Shown: piece after piece, positions 6,734-11,761 of the stretch
Layout: the number at the start of each line of letters is the position of its first letter
Position numbering within the stretch: position 1 is the first letter of the stretch
The notes under the pieces: generated by a model
Seen by the model: the letters and a program-made list of their open reading frames with translations, nothing else
What the model was told of the DNA's origin: nothing
Databases searched by the model: none
DNA from: CAZAMT01 sp964486145
GTDB taxonomy: Bacteria > Bacteroidota > Bacteroidia > Bacteroidales > JAAAOM01
Direction of reading: 5' to 3'
DNA length: 11,761 nt
NCBI GenBank assembly: GCA_964486145.1
Contig: CAZAMT010000121.1
Location: 1-11,761 of the forward strand
Position numbers and translations under genes: made by a program

Positions 6734-6855
6734 TCATCAATTAGTAATTAAGCATCAGAAAAAGTTCCGGATTAAGATTTTCGTGAAAAGATCCGCGAAA
6801 TTGCTCCCGTGCTTCTTCTCCTCTAGCAGAAAATGAAGAAAGAGTAAAGTTAGCC
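6734..6855 (-). other. unexplained stretch with a start-less open frame
   Basis: Between the AlbA_2 start and the trpB terminator one minus frame stays open through the terminator and ends at TAA (6743-6741), with residues such as ARGEEAREQFRGSFHENLNP. It has no plausible start codon or ribosome site. A second minus frame is also open for more than 40 codons, which argues for low stop density rather than a gene. It might be a decayed gene end or a dispersed repeat. The AlbA_2 promoter should lie here, but no TAnnTTTG match is visible. Confidence 0.2.
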
Positions 6856-6882
6856 AAAAAAAGCCATTGCGAACAATGGCTT
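6856..6882 (-). terminator. Rho-independent terminator of the TrpB2 gene (UUCG loop)
   Basis: Read on the minus strand, AAGCCATTG (6882-6874) pairs with CAATGGCTT (6869-6861) around a UUCG tetraloop (6873-6870) and runs into seven T (6862-6856). It lies about 26 bp after the TrpB2 stop codon. Confidence 0.88.
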
Positions 6883-6908
6883 CCTGCACAAATATTTGAC
6901 CTGATGAA

Positions 6909-8273
6909 TTACTTAATGAGCTGCTCCAGTTGACCTAAGCTTTTGGCAATTTCCTCGTCGGAAACCGAAAAGTTATGCAATTCTCCTGAGAAATATTTAT
7001 CATAAGCGGCCAGGTCAATCATACCATGTCCCGAAAAATTAAAAAGAATATTTTTTTGTTTTCCTTCACGCTTTGCTTTATTGGCCTCTCTGATTGCAAC
7101 AGCAATGGCATGGTTTGTTTCAGGAGCGGGAATGAATCCTTCGGTCCGGGCAAACAATGTACCCGCCTGAAATGACTCCAATTGTTCTACTGCCTGAGCT
7201 TCAATGAGTTTATCTTTTAACAACTGGCTAACAACAGTACCTGCACCATGATAGCGCAAACCTCCGGCGTGAATTTTAGCAGGCACAAAATTATGACCCA
7301 GCGTATACATGGCCAGTAGTGGCGTTAATCCTACCGTATCGCCAAAGTCATACTGAAATTGTCCACGCGTTAATTTGGGACATGAAGCTGGTTCAGCTGC
7401 TATTACCTGTATATTTTTATTATGAATGAGGTTTTCACGAATGAATGGAAAAGATATTCCTGCAAAATTGGACCCCCCGCCAAAACAACCAATCACCACA
7501 TCAGCTTCCGCATCCATTTTCTCAAGTTGTTTCATTGCTTCCTGGCCAATAATGGTTTGATGTAACAGCACATGATTTAGCACACTTCCCAGCGAATATT
7601 TTGTATCTTCGTTTTTCGCGGCCATTTCAACTGCTTCTGAAATAGCAATTCCGAGGCTACCCGGTGAATCAGGATCCTCCGCCAGAATTTTTTTCCCGGA
7701 ATCTGTTAATTCACTGGGTGATGGCACACATGTAGCTCCCCATGTATTCATCATCATTTTACGATATGGTTTTTGATGAAAAGATATTTTCACCATGAAT
7801 ACCTGAAGTTCAATTCCAAATTTCTGAGTAGCAAAACTTAAGGCGCTTCCCCACTGCCCGGCCCCGGTTTCTGTGGTAATTTTTTTTACGCCTTCTTTGT
7901 AGTTGTAATACGCCTGAGCCACGGCAGTGTTAGGCTTATGCGACCCGGCTGGACTCACTCCTTCATTTTTATAATATATTCGGGCGGGAGTATCAAGGTG
8001 TTTTTCAAGATTATAAGCTCGATACATTGGACTTGGTCTCCAAATCTTATAAATATCAAATACCTCTTCAGGTATATCAATCCACCTGTCGGTTGCTACC
8101 TCCTGCTGGATCAATCCCATCGGAAACAGGGGAGCCAAGTCATCTGGACCAATTGGTTTTTTTGTACCCGGGTGTAATGGTGGAAGTGGCTTATTGGGCA
8201 TATCTGCCATAATGTTGTACCATTGATGCGGCATCTCTCTTTCTTCTAAAAAAACCTTTTGTATTTTACTCAT
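6909..8273 (-). CDS. trpB: TrpB2-type tryptophan synthase beta chain-like PLP enzyme
   Basis: 454-aa fold-type II PLP enzyme that condenses serine (or O-phosphoserine in some TrpB2 proteins) with indole to tryptophan. Seen in order: RPSPMYRA (79-86), NEGVSPAGSHKPNTA with Schiff-base Lys113 (103-117), ETGAGQWGSA (135-144, containing the catalytic-Glu segment of TrpB), the phosphate-binding loop GCFGGGSNFAG (262-272), RTEGFIPAPETNHA (376-389) and SGHGMIDL (414-421). The long N-terminus and 450-aa size mark the TrpB2 subgroup rather than TrpB1 (about 400 aa), which pairs with TrpA. No trpA or other trp gene is nearby, consistent with a stand-alone TrpB2. I chose ATG at 8273; an in-frame TTG six bases upstream is less likely. 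It has its own candidate promoter (8483-8451) with a leader of about 170 nt, and its own terminator. The real substrate could differ from indole plus serine. Confidence 0.92.
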   Translation of the reverse strand: MSKIQKVFLEEREMPHQWYNIMADMPNKPLPPLHPGTKKPIGPDDLAPLFPMGLIQQEVATDRWIDIPEEVFDIYKIWRPSPMYRAYNLEKHLDTPARIYYKNEGVSPAGSHKPNTAVAQAYYNYKEGVKKITTETGAGQWGSALSFATQKFGIELQVFMVKISFHQKPYRKMMMNTWGATCVPSPSELTDSGKKILAEDPDSPGSLGIAISEAVEMAAKNEDTKYSLGSVLNHVLLHQTIIGQEAMKQLEKMDAEADVVIGCFGGGSNFAGISFPFIRENLIHNKNIQVIAAEPASCPKLTRGQFQYDFGDTVGLTPLLAMYTLGHNFVPAKIHAGGLRYHGAGTVVSQLLKDKLIEAQAVEQLESFQAGTLFARTEGFIPAPETNHAIAVAIREANKAKREGKQKNILFNFSGHGMIDLAAYDKYFSGELHNFSVSDEEIAKSLGQLEQLIK

Positions 8274-8441
8274 AATCAATTCAATTTATTTATAGTTTAA
8301 ATATTTCGACAGGTATATAACAGGACAGGCAATTGAGATGTCCAAGATACCCTAAAAAATGTTCTATTGAGATTGTAACCGAGTAATTTGTATGATACAC
8401 TACTAAAATTGTATGAATTCGTTAAAATATGTCATTTATTG

Positions 8442-8466
8442 GTAAATGAACAAATATAACATTTAC
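8442..8466. repeat. inverted repeat over the TrpB2 promoter (possible operator)
   Basis: GTAAATG (8442-8448) and CATTTAC (8460-8466) form a perfect 7-bp inverted repeat whose 11-bp spacer contains the whole -7 element. Outer arms ATGAATT (8413-8419) and AATTCAT (8473-8479) are also inverted, unevenly spaced. The layout suits a repressor site, though AT-rich DNA makes chance matches likely. Nearby, ATATTAATTT is directly repeated at 8499-8508 and 8516-8525. Confidence 0.35.
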
Positions 8467-8483
8467 TTCATAAATTCATTAAA
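8451..8483 (-). promoter_or_regulatory. candidate promoter of the TrpB2 gene
   Basis: On the minus strand TATATTTG (8458-8451) matches TAnnTTTG completely, with TTTA (8483-8480) 21 nt upstream as a 3-of-4 upstream box. The predicted start near 8444 leaves about 170 nt of leader before the ATG at 8273, longer than the other leaders in this window. Confidence 0.45.
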
Positions 8484-8526
8484 GTAGGTGATCGAGGGAT
8501 ATTAATTTATAATGAATATTAATTTT

Positions 8527-9480
8527 TTATTGTCTCTCGATTATTGTAAATTGGTTTTTAACATATTGTAAATCACTATCAACGACATCCTCAAATTCAT
8601 CAATTGTAATTGCTAATTCTTTTTTTCCATGGTTGGCTCCACCCAATGGATACTCATAGTGAATTGAATAATCTGCTTTGATGCTGAACTTATGCAGTAA
8701 CTTAAAAAACGCTTGAAAATCAACCATACCCTCTCCCATCGGTACATTTCTTAATTCCCATTTCCCGTTTTTAAGTTCCCAGCGATAATCTTTTAGGTCT
8801 ATACTGTTTATATAGGGTGCAAGTACCTCCAGACTATATGGCCATGACATTGCCCCTTCCACATGCGCGTGCCTTATATCAAATTGTACACCCATCCACT
8901 TTGGTGAAACTCCATCAAGCAATTTGAGCAAATCCCAACATGGAGCTCCCACATAATTTCCTGCATGATTTTGATATGCCCCTTTAATCCCGTATTTCTC
9001 ATTTACCTCGGCAAGTTTTTTCACAACCTTGTTTTTTTCTTTAAGAAGTTGATTGACAGAAATATCCCTATATTTCCACCATCCGGTCCGGTATACTTTT
9101 ATACCCAGCTCTCCGGCAGTTCTTAAAATATTATGTGTTGTTTGATCTTCCGGATCCAGAATTCGGGTGGTTATCATTGGTACTTCCAGCCCTTTTTTTC
9201 GAATGGCCTCTACCGCTTTCGGTAAATCTGACACCACATTTTCGGGCAGCACATGCCCACCGGGGCGCACGGTAAGATCTACTCCGTCAAATCCCAGGAT
9301 TCTGACCATGCTTGCCATGCCGTCATAATCCAGCCACTGCAAATGCTTTGAGAAAATGCAAATTGAAGATGTATTTTCAGCCTTTAACGCGTTTGCAAAT
9401 GATGAAGTTCCAACTCCTTTTATAAGACCTAAGGAGATACCCGATTTGACGGATTTCGAAAGAAATGTGCGTCGTTTCAT
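8527..9480 (-). CDS. TIM-barrel sugar isomerase/epimerase (AP_endonuc_2 fold) with Tat-like signal
   Basis: 317 aa. The N-terminus KRRTFLSKS fits the twin-arginine consensus (RRxFLxx), followed by a weakly hydrophobic stretch and a plausible cleavage site at FANA/L32, so export of a folded, metal-loaded enzyme is likely. From about residue 38 the chain follows the xylose-isomerase-like TIM barrel: GFDGVDLTVRPGG (63-75), YQNHAG (169-174), FDIRHAHVEGA (200-210, candidate metal ligands Asp201 and His204), SIDLKDY (226-232), VPMGEGMVDF (246-255) and a late Glu (HYEYP, Glu276). These enzymes move a carbonyl or invert a centre in sugars or keto-sugars through a bound divalent metal. It is the last gene of the three-gene set: the oxidoreductase ends 32 bp upstream, pointing to shared transcription and a consecutive step on the same sugar. 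No clear terminator follows. The exact substrate cannot be read from sequence. Confidence 0.82.
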   Translation of the reverse strand: MKRRTFLSKSVKSGISLGLIKGVGTSSFANALKAENTSSICIFSKHLQWLDYDGMASMVRILGFDGVDLTVRPGGHVLPENVVSDLPKAVEAIRKKGLEVPMITTRILDPEDQTTHNILRTAGELGIKVYRTGWWKYRDISVNQLLKEKNKVVKKLAEVNEKYGIKGAYQNHAGNYVGAPCWDLLKLLDGVSPKWMGVQFDIRHAHVEGAMSWPYSLEVLAPYINSIDLKDYRWELKNGKWELRNVPMGEGMVDFQAFFKLLHKFSIKADYSIHYEYPLGGANHGKKELAITIDEFEDVVDSDLQYVKNQFTIIERQ

Positions 9481-9512
9481 AGAACAAAAGTTTTATGAAA
9501 GTTCATAATTAT

Positions 9513-11033
9513 TCAGATAACCTTTCTCTGGTGCGGATCCCAGCGTACCATGCGTTTTTCAAGGAACGATGTATTGGCCATAATAAATGTTATGGATTCT
9601 TCAAATCCTTTTTCAATATTGCAACTGGGTGTACCTCCGTTCCTAATGCAGTTGAGCCACTCTTTAATGTGCAAATGGGTTACATCAAGCATTTTACCAT
9701 CAATATAGGTATACATAACTCCCTGTTTATTGTAAAACTGAGCGGTGGCAGAAGCTACTGCATCGGTTTGATATTCTGACGGATTGAACGAATACAGCAT
9801 CGGCGTAGTCGAATCCGACTGGTCAATGTATGATTTGTATTTGTCGGATTTTTTATCCGCTTCTATGACAAGGCCATCTCCAACATCCATGGTTCCTTCG
9901 GTTCCCCTGATCAGTTTTCCCTGGTGTTTGCTGTTTGCAAGAGAAGCACTGTACGTTAATGATAATTCCCGATTTGGATATTCATAAGTAGCATGAAATA
10001 CATCGGGTATATTTCTCGGATCTTTATAATAATACATGCCACCCGAAGCCATTGCCGAAGCAGGTATACCTAAATCCATAATCTGATTGATAGCATCAAA
10101 ATAATGTGTGAACTGGTTTCCTGCCAAACTGGTACCATACTCAAACCATTTTTGCCAGTTAAAATAGCGGTCCGGGTCAAACGGATGCCAGGGCGCGTCA
10201 CCTAAAAACAATTTCCAATTGATGGTTTCCGGGTTTCCCCCGGGATGAATGCCACGGATCCAGGCTCCATGCTCTGAGTTGCGATTCGTGCTGGTTTCAA
10301 TTAATGACACTTTCCCGACAATGCCCTGCTTTAAGAGGTGAGAAGCCAAAATATGACTCACTTGTTGACGATTCTGATGGCCCAATTGAAATACAAGATT
10401 GCTTTTTTTCACCGTATCACGTAAAGCATTAGCCTCTTCTGCAGTCCTGGTCATCGGTTTCTCTAAGTAAACATGCTTTCCGGCATTAATTGCATCAATA
10501 GCCATTTTTGCATGCCAGTGATCAGGTGTAAGAATCATTACAGCATCTACATTGGGATCTGCAAGTAAGTCCCTGTAATCCACATAACCTTTCACAGGCA
10601 GCTTTTGACCGGTGGTTTCGTTGGGATGCACACTATTTTTAATCGTTTCCAGCCCATTATCCATATAAACGGAAAAGGTATCACAAACAGCAGTAACCTG
10701 CACGTTCAAATCCGGTTGGCGTTGAAACGCTTTCCCGGCAGCACTTTGCATTTTTTCTTTGTACCATTTCGGATCAGCATAACCCAGCGCTCTGAGGATT
10801 TGATCACCACGCCATCCATTTCCAATAATTCCCAATTTGATGATTTGCCCACCAGTTGATGCACGATAAGATGGCGGAACAACATCAACGTTAAAATCAA
10901 ATCCCATTTCTTTTAAATAATCTATAGCTGAAAAACCGGATGCTACATTTTTTGCAGCATAAGCCCAGCCAAAGGCGCCAAATACGGGAAGGGTGGCCAG
11001 ACCCTTTAGCAAATCTCGTCGGTTAAATTTCAT
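9513..11033 (-). CDS. Tat-exported Gfo/Idh/MocA-family oxidoreductase
   Basis: 506-aa NAD(P)-dependent sugar or polyol dehydrogenase of the glucose-fructose oxidoreductase type. NRRDLLKG (4-11) with a hydrophobic segment and AYA/A near 26 is a classical Tat signal, so the protein should be exported folded with its cofactor. The Rossmann motif GIIGNGWRG starts at 68; TPDHWHAKMA (169-178) and YLEKPMTRTAEEA (189-201, the family's EKP motif with Lys192) follow; THYFDAINQIMDLG (309-322) supplies the His/Asp of the catalytic region in the C-terminal beta-sheet domain. At 506 aa it is longer than typical members (330-400 aa) but similar to long Tat-exported Bacteroidota paralogues. ATG at 11033 was chosen over an in-frame TTG six bases upstream because it places the twin Arg at residues 5-6. 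DoxX lies 52 bp upstream and the isomerase 32 bp downstream. A tightly held cofactor in the periplasm would need local re-oxidation. Confidence 0.92.
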   Translation of the reverse strand: MKFNRRDLLKGLATLPVFGAFGWAYAAKNVASGFSAIDYLKEMGFDFNVDVVPPSYRASTGGQIIKLGIIGNGWRGDQILRALGYADPKWYKEKMQSAAGKAFQRQPDLNVQVTAVCDTFSVYMDNGLETIKNSVHPNETTGQKLPVKGYVDYRDLLADPNVDAVMILTPDHWHAKMAIDAINAGKHVYLEKPMTRTAEEANALRDTVKKSNLVFQLGHQNRQQVSHILASHLLKQGIVGKVSLIETSTNRNSEHGAWIRGIHPGGNPETINWKLFLGDAPWHPFDPDRYFNWQKWFEYGTSLAGNQFTHYFDAINQIMDLGIPASAMASGGMYYYKDPRNIPDVFHATYEYPNRELSLTYSASLANSKHQGKLIRGTEGTMDVGDGLVIEADKKSDKYKSYIDQSDSTTPMLYSFNPSEYQTDAVASATAQFYNKQGVMYTYIDGKMLDVTHLHIKEWLNCIRNGGTPSCNIEKGFEESITFIMANTSFLEKRMVRWDPHQRKVI

Positions 11034-11085
11034 AGTCAATCTGATTTAAAATATTTTTTCTTGAAATACCCATGCTGCTTCCTGT

Positions 11086-11559
11086 TTATGATTTCACGAA
11101 AAAACGGTCTAATCCTATAAAAACACCAGTTGGCAATGTTGCAAGTGCAAAAAGTGCAATGGCTTCGATTAGTGTTTTATTGATGATTAAATAATTACCC
11201 TCTGCCATAACAGACTGCTCAATTCCGGGCATAGGCGGATTGGCAAAATAGTAGAATAATAATAAAATGAAACCTGCATAAGCGGCTGGTTTGGTTAGTA
11301 ATCCGGCAATTAAAGCAATACCAATTGCAAGAAGGCCTCCAATGTTCAGGATATCCACAACTTGCAAAACTGAAGGATTTGACGCCAGGGATTGAAAAAA
11401 ACCTGCAAAAATCCAATCAGCATTTTTTAAAAACCCTGCGGAATTCCATGCCGGGTCAGTTATTTTTACTAAGCCTTCATACAAAAAATGCCAGCCAATA
11501 CTTATTCGTAAAGCAACTAAACCAGTGATTTGGGCGGTTGTAAGGTTTATTTCTTTCAT
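11086..11559 (-). CDS. DoxX-family membrane protein
   Basis: 157-aa integral membrane protein with four predicted helices (about 9-29, 65-88, 91-106 and 127-147). The opening ALRISIGWHFLYEGLVKI (16-33) is the recognisable DoxX/DoxD motif, and KPAAYAG (90-96) follows helix 2. The archaeal DoxD/DoxA pair forms a thiosulfate:quinone oxidoreductase, but most bacterial DoxX proteins have no known reaction. Here it leads a set with an exported NAD(P)-dependent oxidoreductase and a sugar isomerase, and thiosulfate genes are absent. A role in passing electrons from the periplasmic enzyme to quinone, or as a membrane anchor, is inference. A candidate promoter lies about 60 bp upstream. Confidence 0.85.
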   Translation of the reverse strand: MKEINLTTAQITGLVALRISIGWHFLYEGLVKITDPAWNSAGFLKNADWIFAGFFQSLASNPSVLQVVDILNIGGLLAIGIALIAGLLTKPAAYAGFILLLFYYFANPPMPGIEQSVMAEGNYLIINKTLIEAIALFALATLPTGVFIGLDRFFVKS

Positions 11560-11622
11560 AGTAAATTAATCTGTTTAATATCTTGCACAAATTAATGAAA
11601 TAAGTTTGATCATTGAAAGGTG

Positions 11623-11655
11623 CAAAAGTAAAAACAAGCTGCCTGCTTTTGCAGA
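11623..11655 (-). promoter_or_regulatory. candidate promoter of the doxX operon, overlapping the susD terminator
   Basis: On the minus strand TACTTTTG (11630-11623) matches TAnnTTTG completely; TCTG (11655-11652), 21 nt upstream, is a 3-of-4 match to the upstream box. The upstream box falls inside the terminator hairpin of the preceding susD-like gene. Start near 11616 gives a leader of about 57 nt. Confidence 0.45.
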
Positions 11656-11659
11656 CAGC
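11629..11659 (-). terminator. Rho-independent terminator after the susD-like gene
   Basis: Read on the minus strand, GCTGTCTGC (11659-11651) pairs with GCAGGCAGC (11646-11638) with one U-G pair and an AAAA loop, followed by the T-rich TTGTTTTTA. It lies about 45 bp after the SusD-like stop and suggests that susD and the doxX operon are separate transcripts, or joined only by read-through. Confidence 0.75.
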
Positions 11660-11704
11660 CTGAAATTATGAAACTAACGCACTACTAATTATGAAATATT
11701 GGTT

Positions 11705-11761
11705 TTAATAACCCGGATTTTGGGGTAACAAATTTGGATTTAAGTCAATATCTTTCTGAGG
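11705..11761 (-). CDS. SusD/RagB-family lipoprotein, 3' end only
   Basis: The last 18 codons and the stop of a gene that continues past the right edge. The visible C-terminus reads PQKDIDLNPNLLPQNPGY. SusD/RagB outer-membrane glycan-binding lipoproteins characteristically end with a P-x-x-E/D-I-x-x-N-P-x-L ... QNPGY motif, so the assignment is good despite the short length. SusD works as the lid of a SusC TonB-dependent importer, so a SusC gene is expected further upstream outside the window. Its presence places the doxX/oxidoreductase/isomerase set beside a polysaccharide or oligosaccharide utilisation locus. Confidence 0.8.
   Translation of the reverse strand, partial: PQKDIDLNPNLLPQNPGY

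Noticed and set aside
8274..8279. TTG start six bases upstream for the TrpB2 gene
   Set aside because: ATG at 8273 is in frame and adds a normal MSK start; the same reasoning rejects the TTG at 11039-11037 for the Gfo/Idh/MocA gene.

Overview
The window looks like a chromosomal segment of a Bacteroidota bacterium, probably an environmental member of the Bacteroidales/Marinilabiliales type (the order is inference). Four things support this. The 57 bases at the right edge encode a typical SusD/RagB C-terminus. Several promoters fit the Bacteroidota pattern (TTTG-like box, 19-21 nt, TAnnTTTG). Start codons lack clear Shine-Dalgarno sequences. The gene families are typical of the phylum, including a TorF-like protein beside glnK/amt, a DoxX/Gfo-Idh/TIM-barrel set and a TrpB2-type synthase. 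No tRNA, rRNA, CRISPR array or intact mobile element is visible.

Left part (1-2771). A short, GC-richer stretch with inverted repeats may be a transposon remnant. It is followed by an exported papain-fold (C1, bleomycin-hydrolase-like) peptidase on + and a transaldolase-family enzyme with a long C-terminal extension on -. The two genes converge on a strong bidirectional terminator (1474-1509).

Centre-left (2772-5784). A 466-bp, very AT-rich divergent intergenic region carries a promoter for each side and operator-like repeats. It feeds a nitrogen cassette on +: a TorF-like outer-membrane protein, a P-II protein (GlnK type, divergent T-loop) and an Amt ammonium transporter, ended by a terminator. 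A 10-bp perfect inverted repeat lies between torF and glnK. The arrangement suggests ammonium uptake across both membranes with P-II gating of Amt.

Centre-right (5783-8526). An orphan AlbA_2/Schlafen-like protein and a stand-alone TrpB2-type PLP enzyme are both on -. They are separated by a UUCG-loop terminator and a stretch of unexplained sequence. The TrpB2 gene has a candidate promoter overlapped by an inverted repeat, and a predicted leader of about 170 nt.

Right part (8527-11761, all on -). In transcription order: the 3' tip of a SusD-like gene, a terminator, then a likely three-gene operon of a DoxX-family membrane protein, a Tat-exported Gfo/Idh/MocA oxidoreductase and a TIM-barrel sugar isomerase/epimerase with a Tat-like signal. 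This is the best candidate for an under-described system: a periplasmic redox and isomerisation module for sugars, next to a SusCD glycan importer, in which DoxX might link the oxidoreductase to the quinone pool. That link is a hypothesis.
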